Shown: positions 52,301-63,448 of the stretch, in pieces
Layout: every line of letters begins with the position of its first letter
Numbering within the stretch: the stretch's first letter is position 1
Assembly (NCBI GenBank): GCA_002104945.1
Contig: MCFH01000066.1
Coordinates: 62,001-126,000 of the forward strand
Source of the DNA: Piromyces finnis
Taxonomy: Eukaryota; Neocallimastigomycota; Neocallimastigomycetes; Neocallimastigales; Neocallimastigaceae
DNA length: 64,000 nucleotides
Direction of reading: 5' to 3'
Position numbers and translations under genes: made by a program
The notes under the pieces: generated by a model
Database searches by the model: none
Seen by the model: only the letters and a program-made list of their open reading frames with translations
What the model was told of the DNA's origin: nothing

Positions 52301-55300
52301 AATTATTGAATGTGATTTTAATACCACTTCCACCAAAAAAAGTATCTGTAAATTAGATACTGAAACTGCCGTCCAACCCAACGCCGTATTCAGAAATGCT
52401 CTTTTCGGAAAAGAAAATGGTGATGCCACCAATCCATTAATTATTTGTGATAATGAAAGTAAATGTGCTCCATCCACCGTCACTGTTTCTGAATTTGGAA
52501 AGAGTTACTACATTAATTCCGATGTTCAAAGTGTCAATAAAACTTTAAATAACGATATTATTGAATGTACCGAAGAAAGTAAAGAATGTACCTTGATGAA
52601 CGGTTCCAATACCAGTGTTTACTTGAATGCTAATTTCGATGCTGATAATAATCCAAATCAATTAATTATTTGTAGAACCAATGGAGGATGTCTAGAACAA
52701 AAAGCCAATTCTACTGCTGACGATTTACATTACTTTGTTAATGCTGGTAGTGTTGTCAAGACCGCCTTAAATGAAACTTTAATTGAATGTAACGAGAGTA
52801 CCTGTGAAATTTTGACCACCGTCGAAGACAGTAATATTTTCATTGATCAATTCGACACATCCCATACCATTCAATGTTATCAAGCACAAGGTTGTAAATC
52901 CACTCCTAGCCGTGCTACCGATAAAAAGAATGAAATTTTCTTAAATTCCAGTGATCTTGTCAATTCCGAAGATCCATTAACTAAAGATTTAATTAAATGT
53001 GTCAACACTGAAGGTACCATTACTTGTTCTGCTATGGATGGTGCTGCCGATGAAGTCTACGTCAATGCTCATAACAACACTGAAATTATTTACTGTACCG
53101 ACGAAGATGGTTGTAAGAGTAAGGCTAGTGGTGCCACTGCCACTCAACCAGAATATTATGTTAATGCCGATCCAACCGATGTTGAAAAGTTAAACGGTGA
53201 TTTAATTAAATGTAAGAGTGATGGATCTAAAGTCATTTGTGAAGTTACCTATGGTAATGATGGTGATGTCTTCCTTAATGCCAACTATGAAAACGACTCT
53301 GCTAAAAAGCCATTGATTATGTGTTCCGCAGAAAGTGGATGTGCTACCGATGCCAGTAAGACTACCGATAAGTTACTTCCAGCTTACTACGTTAATGCCG
53401 GTAGCGTTCTTTCCTCCAAATTAAATGACACTCTTATTCAATGTACCTATGAAACTAATGCTGAATGTAGTATTAAAGTTGCTCTTCAAAATGAAGTTTA
53501 CGTCAACTCTGCCAACAACACCGTCACCAATCCATTAATTAAATGTAATGCTAATGGTTGTAAGGTTAGTATTAGTTCAGCCACTGAAAAGAGTAAGGAA
53601 TACTATGTCAATGCTGGTGATGGTAATGAAAAGCCACTTGAAGCTGATATCATTGAATGTGTCAGTGGTGAAGAAGGTATTGAATGTTCCGTATTAGAAA
53701 AAGCCAATGAAGGTGTCTATGTCAATTCCAATTACTCTGAAAATGGAGATGCCAAGCAATTAATTCAATGTCGTAAAGATACAGGATGTGCTGGTATCAA
53801 GACCTCACCATCTAATTCTGAATACTTTGTTAATGCTGAAGCTACCGATCTCAACAATGCCATTATTTTCTGTGCCAACAAAAAGTGTGAAAAACAAACA
53901 CCAACTGGTGTTCCAACTTACTATGTTGGTAGTAATGGTGATAGTCAAGAGGATCAAGTCAATGGTTTAATTGAATGTACAGAATCTGAACCAGCCGATG
54001 ACACCCCATCCAGAAGAAAGAGAGCCACCGAAAAGAAATGTAAATTAAAGCCAGCCTTCACTTCCAATGGCTACTACTTAAACAGTGGTTACAACAAGTC
54101 CGTTAATCAAACCATTCTTTGTGATTCTTCCGAAGGATGTGCCACTGAAAAGGTCATTCTTGGTTACTATGTCAATGCAGGTGATGCCACCAAACCAGTC
54201 ATTAAATGTGAAAAGGAAGGTACAGAATGTGTTGAAGAAGAAAGCAAGGAATGTCCAAGTTCTTTTGATATTATTCCAGGCAATTACTGTTACAGTGAAG
54301 GATCCTTAAAATTCTATCCATCTAGCAATTCCACAGCTATTTCTGCTTCTAAATCGGATGACATTTACACTTTTGCTACCATTCCAGCCAATGGTTTCCC
54401 AGGTATTAAATCTGAAACTGGAGCGTTATTCAAGATTTCTCGTTACTACATCAATCGTTTCTACCAAAGTGGCGTTGTTATGATTGATAAGAATGGTAAA
54501 TTAGTTGATAATTTATCAGCAGCTGATCAATCTGACATTAGTGTCTATGACTGTAATGATTCCACCAAGATGTGTACAGAACGTTCAGGATGTACTAGTA
54601 ACACCTACATGTTTGATAGCGAAAACAAAAAGGCCGTTTTCTGTAATAACAATAAATTAGAATATGCCGAATTCACTGGATATGTTGTTGATGGTAATCG
54701 TGCCGTTGGTACGAATCATCCATACATTATTCATTGTGAAAACAATGGTAGTAAATGTGAAAGTATCAAACCAAAGGTTTCCTCCTACTACGAAAACAAT
54801 GGTTATGATTCCAGTGCCAATGGATTAATTGAATGCAGTGGTAATAACTGTATCACTGTTGGTGCCACTGTTGGATATTATGTTGGACATGAAGGTAAGG
54901 GTATTATTCAATGTACCTCTTCCACTTCATGTGTCTATGCCGATTCCAAGTCCAAGGTGAAGTATGTCAATGCAGGATCTAACAAATCCTCCAATGCCAT
55001 CATTTCATGTACCAAGGATTCCTGTGTCTCCACTAAGGCCAACACTGGATACTATTTAACCTACACTAGTACTCTTTTAATTCAATGTACTAATCCATCC
55101 AACTGTGTAGAATTCACACCATCTGTCAATTACTACGACAATGCTGATTCATCCGAAAGTAGCAATACCATCATCAATTGTGTTCAAAACAGTCAAGTCA
55201 TTACCTGTTCCACTGAAGCCACCAACAGTGGTTTCTACATTTCCAGCACACCAAATGTTTTAATTCGTTGTAAATCCGGCAACAAGTGTAAGACGGTCAC

Positions 55301-57260
55301 GGTAAAGAATGGTATTTTCCGTGGAGCCATCAAGAGTAATACTTCAGGTTCAAAGCGTTCTGATGATGAAAAAGAAAGCCAAGTTGAAAGTCAAATTGAA
55401 AGTGACATTGAAGTTGAAGGTAATGATGATGGAAAGAGTGTTGTTATTCCAAGAGGATCCGATGATTCCTACGATATCATTCGTTGTATTCAAGAAAAGT
55501 GTTCCGCTCTTTCGCCAAGCGAAGTTTCTGCCATTCCAATTTGTGAATTCAACAACAACAAATGTTACATCACCAATGAATATGCCATGACCAAGTCAGC
55601 CACCACTTCCATTTCAGCTGGTAGTATTTGTACCAACAATGATCGTTCCGTTTTCTACTTTGCTACCGATACTGTTGTTGTTAAGCCAAATGTTATTTCA
55701 GGTAGTACCACCACTTACATCTACACCACCACCAATTCCAACTGTTTAGAAGTCAATGATTCGTACAGTGACATGTACTTTACCGTTGGTTCGAACATCT
55801 ACCTTTTAGATCAAGGTAGTGTTTTGCAATTCTATGAACAAGGATACTATTTCATCAACACAGCCAAGAATGCCATTGTTGGTGGTAGTGATATTGACAA
55901 TTACAATGACAAGAATGTCAAGCTCTACAGATGTAATGGTAGTAGTTGTAGCATTTTAGATAAACCCGATTCCTTAACTTTCTATGCCGATGTCAACAAA
56001 CGTATTCTTAGATACAATGTCAACAGTGGTTCTTACTCTTTTGCCTATGAAAAGGACATCATTTGTATTTTCGCTAATAACAAGTGTACACCAAATGCCG
56101 ATTTAAAGAATCAAGAATTCTGTATTACATACAAGGGAGAATTAGCTCTTGCCAAGGCAGATATCAAGAACCGTGAAACCGGAGAATGTTACAAGGCCAG
56201 TAGTCTTAGTTCCACCATCTATGGTTATTCTCAATCCTTATATTCCATGAATTTATATTCAGCTGAAATGATTGATGAAACCGGCTATTACATTGTTAGT
56301 CTTTCCACCAACACCACCGTCGTCAGTAAGAACTACAAGACCAAGAATAACAAGCTTGTCATCTATGGTTGTCAACTCTCTTCCTGTAAGGAAATTGAAC
56401 CAGAGGAAGATACCTATTACTATGATTCACGTGCCAAGACCATTCTTCGTTACAAGGATGGTGCCTGGAAGACACCAGAAACATCTGGTTATGCCTACAT
56501 CTCGATTGATCCCGTCAACACCTACATCTACAGATTCACCAAGATCAATGATGAAGTCAAGATCAATGGTATTGCCAACTATGGTTACTACTACACGGTT
56601 GATGGAGAAATGTACAACTGTAATCAAGATGAAGGAGGTGCCTGTACCCCAATCAACAACACTGGCTACTACTTTACCAATGCTGGTGAGGTTTACTACT
56701 GTGTCCATGATTCCGAAAACTTGGAACCAACCGAATGTACCAAGCAAGCCTGTATTAGTGGACAATACTATTACATTGATGAAGCCTACTACAGATGTGA
56801 AAGTAGTTCCAGTCTTGTTCCAGTGATGTCTCGTTACTGTTCGTACAATGAAAATGTCATTATCAACTTCCCATTAGCCTTGACCGAAGAATACCCAGAC
56901 AAGATTAAACAAGCAGTTGAAGGTATTGAAAAGAACAACAATTCCACAGCCATTATTAGACGTAGTGGTAAGAATTATTTAGAATCTGTTTCCGGTATTT
57001 TCACCAACTGTACCTACAATGTTGAAGAAACCAAGTCCACATTTGATTTAGTTTGTGTCAACAACTTTGTCAAGGTGGATGAAGAAACGGATGATGTCAA
57101 GATTTGTTCCATTGAAAAGCTCGGTTATGTTGAATGTACCGAAGAAGAAGAAAATCCCGAAAAATGTAATGTTAGTTTTGGTATTTCCAGAGCTTCTCTT
57201 TCCATTCTTAGTGTAGTTTTAACTACTGTCATTGTAGTATTATTTAATGAACGTCATTAA
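49341..57260 (+). CDS. Scaffoldin-like repeat protein, gene 4 (2557 aa, three exons)
   Basis: Exons are 49341-49360, 49533-49597 and 49672-57260; introns of 172 and 74 bp are GT..AG and the spliced length is 7674 nt without internal stop. The protein begins MFPKLKR with the signal core IPLTLLTLASLIKVISA. The Cys cap (LKTCDNN...SCSGT...KFCIKD...VCKL) and a repeat region, the longest of the intact copies, follow. Many units read AYIDxxxxxNIIxCxxxxC. RRKR lies at residues 1476-1479, then a C-terminal part of 1078 residues almost identical to genes 2 and 3 up to about 57195. The tail (SLSILSVVLTTVIVVLF-NERH) and the 3' flank differ from the other copies, so homogenisation stops just before the end of the gene. 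The proposed role is a secreted cellulosome scaffold anchored at its C-terminus. Confidence 0.75.
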
Positions 57261-58675
57261 ATGGAAACAACTATGATTTAAATTTAAAAATTTTTTTTAA
57301 AAAATTTTATAGATAATGTATATTAAAAAAAAAAAGGAAATATATTTTGAAATATATTTTCCACTTTTTTTTTTCTCTCTCTCTCTTTCTTTCATATAAG
57401 AAAAAAAAATATATTTATTTTTTTTTTCAAAATTATCCACAATCTCATTATCATTTTTTTTTCATATTTTTTTGCATTTTAATCAATCAATTAATCAAAA
57501 ATCATCAAATTCTATCCCATATCATTTCAATCCAATTCAAAAATTATAATTACAATTTTCTTTTAAAGAAAAATAACCAATGACAACAAAAAGCAAACAA
57601 AGGAAATTTAATAATATTTATAAAAATATATAAATATCATTATTCAATCTAAATATATATTTTATATATATATTAAAAAGAAAAATATAAACTTTAGTTA
57701 GTTTATTTTAAAAATACTAATATTATTATATATTATTATTTAATATCAACCACAAACAAGCATCACAATAATAATCTTTTTATAAAAGAAAAATTAAAAA
57801 TAGGAATTAAAATTTATTTTTAATTCATATTTTAATTTTTATTAATATTATCACTACCCAAGAAATGATAATTTTTTTTAAAAAAAAAAAAAAAAAAAAG
57901 CAAAATATTTATTTTCATATCTTATAACTATCGTTACTTAATCATCATCTCATAGATATATTATAATTTATAGAAATTAAAAAAAAAATATTTATATATA
58001 TTTTTCCCCTCCATAATTCATCAAAAATATTTATTTTTTTACATTTATTTTTTTCTTAATTTATTTAATTCAACAAAATAATAATTATTATTATAATTAT
58101 TATTCAAAAAAAAAAGTTAATTCTCATAAAAAAGGACAAGCATAAATATTCAACATTCAACAATCATAATATTTATTTAGTAAAAAAAAAATATTTACAC
58201 ATTTAATCAACAACAACACTATAGATAAAATATTAATTATAAAATATTTTTTATAATTTTTTTAAAAAAGGTTAGGTTATTTATTTATTAATTGAATGAA
58301 TAACTTTTTTTTTTCTTCAATCCTCTCTTTTTTTTTTTTAATTTATTTATTAAAAAAAAAGAAAATATTTAAACATCATTATCTCTACATAGAATAAAAA
58401 AAAATATAAAGTTATTTTTTATATTTTTTTTTTTTTTCAATTGTATATTTTTTTAAAAAATGAATTTTTAATTCATTCATTAAGCAATAGCCATCATTCT
58501 AATTACTATTAAAACATAATTATCTATCTATTATTTTTTTTTAAAAAAAAATAATTATTATCTTAAAAAAAAAAAATAAACTTATTTTATTATAAAATAA
58601 AATAATAAAAAAAAAAAAATTAAAAAAAAAAAAAATCCATTTTTTAAAGTATTTTTTTTGTGTGTGTATTGTGTG

Positions 58676-58706
<31 letters not shown>

Positions 58707-60498
58707 AGTTTATTATTATTAAAAAATGTTTTCCGTTCTTTTTCCGCTCTCTCTTTTCCTTTTTTAAAAATTAATTTTTCAATATTAAAAAAAAAAAATT
58801 TTTTTTTATTTTTTACTTTTTTTTATTTTAAATAAAAGTCTTTCCTCAAATAAGAATTGTTTTTTCTTTTTTTTTTAAAAAAATAAAGGGAATATTCAAA
58901 CATGTTTTAACCTTTGTTGATGACAAACTTTTCTACAAACTTTTATAAAAAGAAAACTTTTTTTTTTTTTTTATTACTCATCATTATCAATTACTATAAA
59001 AATATAAAGGTAGTATTAAATATAAAAGTAATTAGTATTGTTATTACTATTGTTATTCATACTCTACGGGAATACGACTCAATTTAAAAACAAGGAAAAA
59101 AACATCATTTTTTCATAAAATATAAAAAAAAAAATGTTTTTAAAAGTAATCAACCACTTGGCTTCTTTACCGCCATTTCATAATTCAATGTAAAAGATCT
59201 AGATTGATTTTTTTTTTTTTTCATCAAGTATTACTTGTAAAACTCTGTTTCAACATAATAATAATAATAATAATTATTGTTTTTTATTATTTAAAACTTT
59301 TTTTTTTTGTTGTTGTTGCTAAAACGGTTTGTTTATCCACTCAAAAAATAAAATCAACAATTTTTTTTAATTTCCAAATAAATTGTAAAATTTACTTTTT
59401 TTTGTGTGTGTAATTACAAATAATCCGTGGTATTATTATCAATAAAATATTGTGTAGTGTCAGTCTTTTTTACATCAATTTCAATGTATTCATTATTTTT
59501 TTTTAAAAAAAAAATTGATTTTTACCATAATAATGTTTTTTTTTTTAATAATTCTAAAATAGATATAGTATATAGGTATATTCTAGTTTTGTAGGTCACC
59601 AGTAATAAATCTTTTTCTTCATGCCTTTTTTAAAATGAAAAAAAAAATAAAACAAATGAATAGACAATAGACAATAGTCTGAATAAAAAATAGACAATTA
59701 TTTTGTTTCTTTTTTTAAAAATATATATATATAAATACAATTTATCATTTTTACATTTCTTTTTCCATCAATGTCAATTTAAAAAAAAATGAAATATTTG
59801 TTGTTGTTTACTGTTTTTTTTTTTTTAAATAGTATAGTTTGTTATTGTTGTTGTTGTTTTTTTCTTTTTATTATTTTAAATTTTGAAAATAATAATAATC
59901 AATAATTGAAGTCATTTTCCATCCATTTCCTAATAAAATAAAAAAATAAAAAAAGTTGATTCCTACCAAAATTTCTCTTTTCTTAAAATAAAACCAATTT
60001 TTATTTTTTTTTTAAAACTTTAAATTTTGATTTCCATTTCTATTCTTTATCTTTTTTTTAAAAAAAAAAAAAACTCCATCCTTTGAGTATTAAAAAGAAA
60101 AAAAAAAGGGAAATTGAAAGAGGACAAAGTTTAAATTCATGTTACAAAAAATTCAACAGTTTCTTTCTTTATTTCTCTCTCTCTTTACACCTCAAACTAT
60201 TCTTGTGAAAAAAAAAAAGAAAGAAAGAAATTTATTTCATTTTTTTAAAAAAATAAAGTTTACATTTAAAACTTTTTTTTTTTTTTTTGTTAATTTATAT
60301 ATTTTTCTTTTTTAAAAAAAAAATAACATAATAATTATCAAAATCATTAAATGGTAAACAAAAATAAAAAAAAGTTTTTTAAATTTAACAAACTATATCA
60401 AGGTTTGAATTGGTTTTTACATTATTATTATTAATTACTTTTTAGTCCTATTGGAAATGACCTTTTGGTATTTTTTGTTGGATAAAAAATAGGATTTA
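57261..60498. other. A/T-rich region downstream of the array, no gene recognised
   Basis: Homopolymer-rich DNA. The 3' flank of gene 4 is not homologous to that of genes 1-3 immediately after the stop. A partial match to the downstream palindrome (ATTATAATTTATAG) appears near 57960. Short (AAT)n and T runs are present (58681-58706, 59254-59272). The open frame at 57347-57583 is low-complexity and was not accepted. Confidence 0.6.
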
Positions 60499-60788
60499 TT
60501 ATTTGTTACATTGTGTGCAAGATGTTCTGAACCATTGGCATTTCCATAATGTTCCACTGCTTCTTTTGCCTCTTAATTTTTTATTAATAAAATGAAGGCG
60601 TGGTTCTCCGCTTGAACTCTTATTATCGTTACAACAACTCTTTTTTCTATTTATCAGAGTTAAGTTTCCTTTTATTTTTTTTTTACTTTAATATATCTTT
60701 TAGTCTCATAAAGTAATACACCAACAATTAGAACAGCTTCAACAAATTCTGCTACACCTATGACGACTACTAGTACTATTACTACCAT
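60499..60788 (-). pseudogene. Possible relict coding fragment with one membrane helix
   Basis: Reading the minus strand from ATG at 60788 gives a hydrophobic stretch, VVIVLVVVIGVAEFVEAVLI, followed by a basic end that runs into an A tract and a stop. After a frame change in the A tract, a second open stretch continues to TAA 60499-60501 with six Cys and balanced codons (WKCQWFRTSCTQCNK). G/C content rises over both parts. This may be a decayed gene or one interrupted by an intron; no family is recognised. Confidence 0.25.
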
Positions 60789-61105
60789 GATTAAATAGTT
60801 TTTTCCATCTTTACACTATTAATTTTCTAACAATATATTTTTTTAACAGTGTTATAAAAAAGTTTCTCTACCGTATACCTTTGCTTTATTTTTTAAAAAA
60901 ATCTATTATTTATTGTATTGCTAGGTCAATTTACAAAATAAACAATAAAAAAACACCATAAATTCTTCAAGCATTGCTCTTTCTTTTTCCTACTCTTTAT
61001 TCATGCTAAAATTACAAAGGCAAAGGCAAAGCAAAGCAACGATAAATGTACTTTTTTAACTCGAAACAAAAAAATAAAAAAAAATTAATTTTCAATATAG
61101 AATAG

Positions 61106-61571
61106 AATAATAAATTTTAAATTTTTATTTTAAATAAAAAAAATAATTTTTAATTTTTATATTATTAATAATAAATAATAATTTTATTTAAATAAATAAA
61201 TAAATAAAAAATATTTATTATTAATTTTTATATTATTTTAAATAAATAAATTTTAATTTTTATTATTAAAAAATATTATTAATTTTAATTTTTATTATTA
61301 TTTTAAATAAAATAAAAAAATTAATTTTAATAATAAATAATAATTTTAAATAATAAAAAAAAATTAATAATTTTATTTTAATAAATAAATAAATAAATAA
61401 AATATTTATTATTTATTTTTTATTATTAATTTTAAATAAATAATAATTTTAAATAATAAAAAAAAATTAATAATTTTATTTAAATAAAAAATAAAATTTT
61501 TATTATTAAAAAATATTTATTAATTTTAATTTTTTTTTATTATTTAAATAAAATAAAAAAAAAATAATTTT
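61106..61571. repeat. 466 consecutive bases without G or C
   Basis: Every base from 61106 to 61571 is A or T. The stretch is made of diverged tandem segments: 61261-61320 resembles 61501-61560, and 61331-61379 resembles 61441-61485. Confidence 0.85.
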
Positions 61572-61578
61572 CAATAAA

Positions 61579-61644
61579 AAATCGTATAATAAAAAATAAA
61601 AAAAATAAATTTTAATTTTTTATTTATTTATTATTATACGATTT
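61579..61644. repeat. Inverted repeat with 14-bp perfect arms
   Basis: The left arm AAATCGTATAATAA (61579-61592) is the reverse complement of TTATTATACGATTT (61631-61644). A 38-bp A/T loop separates them. It borders the pure A/T block. Confidence 0.75.
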
Positions 61645-61776
61645 AAAAATTAAAATTTTTAATTTTTTTTATTTATATATCTTAATAAAAAATATTATTA
61701 TTATTATTATTATTATTAAATTATTAAATAATAAAAAATTGCGAAATAAATTTAATAAATAAATAATTTTAAAAGG

Positions 61777-61970
61777 TTAACATAAAGTCACATGGTCAAT
61801 AGTACAATTATATAATCATGTGATCATATAAAATAAAATAAAAATTTCTACAATACGTAGACATTACGTTTACAACACTTTTATCTTACATTTTTAGTGT
61901 TGACACGTGTGTGTTCATAAATATATGCTATGTGTTGATAAAATTATGTGTCCATAAAGGTTCACAATTT
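61777..61970 (+). repeat. Diverged direct repeat, copy 1
   Basis: Contains AGGTTAACATAAAG, then TACAATACGTAGACATTACG, CAACACTTTTATCTTA, GTGTGTTCATAAATATATG and AAGGTTCACAATTTT in that order. The same order is found in copy 2 at 62186-62375. Confidence 0.6.
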
Positions 61971-62040
61971 TTTTTTTTATTAATTCAAATAAAAAAATTA
62001 ATTTAAATAATATAAAATAAAAAAAATATTTTTTATTAAA

Positions 62041-62060
62041 TAATAATAATAATAATACTG

Positions 62061-62118
<58 letters not shown>

Positions 62119-62155
62119 TAATAATAACAATAATAATAATAATAATAATAATAAT
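62041..62155 (+). repeat. (AAT)n microsatellite, interrupted
   Basis: About 115 bp of TAA/AAT repeats with a few C and G interruptions. It separates the two copies of the diverged direct repeat. Confidence 0.95.
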
Positions 62156-62185
62156 AGAAATGGGGAAATAGATTTTTATTAACAA

Positions 62186-62375
62186 GGTTAACACAAAAAA
62201 TTGCATTGAAAATAAAAACAGCTATAGAATGAGATGTGGGTCTATGCAAACCATAAGGAATAACAAACTCTAAAACACGTAGAAATTACATTTACAGCAC
62301 TTTTACCTATTTATATTTTTATAAAATAGACAGGTGTGTTCATAAATAGATGATATAGACATGATGGTTCACAAT
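62186..62375 (+). repeat. Diverged direct repeat, copy 2
   Basis: Contains AGGTTAACACAAAA, then AAACACGTAGAAATTACATT, CAGCACTTTTACCTAT, GTGTGTTCATAAATAGATG and ATGGTTCACAATTATA, colinear with copy 1 (61777-61970). It may be a degraded dispersed element. Confidence 0.6.
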
Positions 62376-62399
62376 TATATTTAATACTTTTTTATTATT

Positions 62400-63225
62400 A
62401 AAACGTAATATTCAAGTTAAATAAAAAAAACTTTTAAATAATTATAATTTTATTTCTGTAAATTTTCTTTTTATTATTATTTCCATTATTATTTTTTTTA
62501 GATAAAATAATGCATTCATAAATACTTGATAGTAAAATAAATAAAAAAAGTCTTTATTCTTTCATAAATAAATTAATCAACATTAACTATTAAAAAAACG
62601 ATGCATTTTTTTTATTATTTTGTCAATTTATTATAATGTTAGAGTTTATTTCAACCTTAAACTTTTACATGTTTTATTATGGATGATACATTTAATCAAT
62701 TACAATTACAATACATTTTAATTACATTGAATACACATTTCATTTTCAAATATTCTTTTATTAAAATCTAGGTATTGTTATTCCTAGGTATAAATAATTT
62801 GATTTATAGGTGAATACGAGGTTGTATTTATATCTATGTAGATCTATGTATATTCAATGATTTTTAAATTACAATATCAAATTTTACAATTAATATTTAT
62901 AATTTTAAATATACCCCATGTTAAAAAGTAGGCTATAATTCATTAAATGTAGGGTTTGATAGCTTTAATAACTATCATTATCTTAATAAAGTTAATGAGA
63001 AAAATGTTATCATTAATTGTTTTATGTTTTGATATTAAATCAAATGATTTTAATTAATGAAAAAGTAGGGTTTTTCACTATTAAAATATAATCTATTTGT
63101 ATATTTATAATTTACTTATTTTTATAATTAAATATAAAAGATTTGATTTTAATTGTGTGTTTTAGATAAGAAATAAGGTTTAACTTTTACTAAAATTGAC
63201 CTAATGAATAACTCTTCAAATAAAA
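62400..63225. other. A/T-rich DNA, no gene recognised
   Basis: Contains a short direct repeat CTAGGTAT (about 62770 and 62785) and two GTAGGGTTT words (about 62950 and 63065). Nothing coding is seen. Confidence 0.6.
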
Positions 63226-63448
63226 TTAGATTTTGTCATTGAAGAAATCAACAGCGGCAGAGAAAAAACCATCTTTTGTTATTTTTTCACCTAACCTATT
63301 TTCCCATTGTTTAAAGTTTGGGTGGTTTGCGATTTGTTTCCATAAACCTTGGTATTCACCATTTTTTATCTGAGGATTGAGCTACTGTTTTTAAATTTTC
63401 AAAAATGTCTGGTCCACTTTGTGCTAATTGAACAATAACTTTTTCCAT
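63226..63448 (-). CDS. Small coding region of unknown function, frame disrupted once
   Basis: The minus-strand ATG at 63448 starts MEKVIVQLAQSGPDIFENLK and continues to an early TGA. One frame over, the sequence goes on as NGEYQGLWKQIANHPNFKQW and ends FFSAAVDFFNDKI at TAA 63226-63228. G/C content and codon choice are clearly above the flanks in both parts. The total is 223 nt, one base off a whole frame. The disruption lies around 63364-63385. A 1-bp insertion (about 73 aa product) is the simplest reading. A 16-nt GT...AG segment (GTAGCTCAATCCTCAG) would also restore the frame if removed, but that is far below normal fungal intron length. No family is recognised. Confidence 0.45.

Noticed and set aside
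57347-57583. 78-aa open frame after gene 4
   Set aside because: Phe/Tyr/Lys-rich translation of T and A runs, with no coding signal.
62041-62155. CRISPR-like spacing
   Set aside because: It is a simple trinucleotide repeat without unique spacers, and the genome is eukaryotic.
61915-62249. Open frames rich in Leu or Tyr on the minus strand
   Set aside because: They are translations of the (AAT)n microsatellite.
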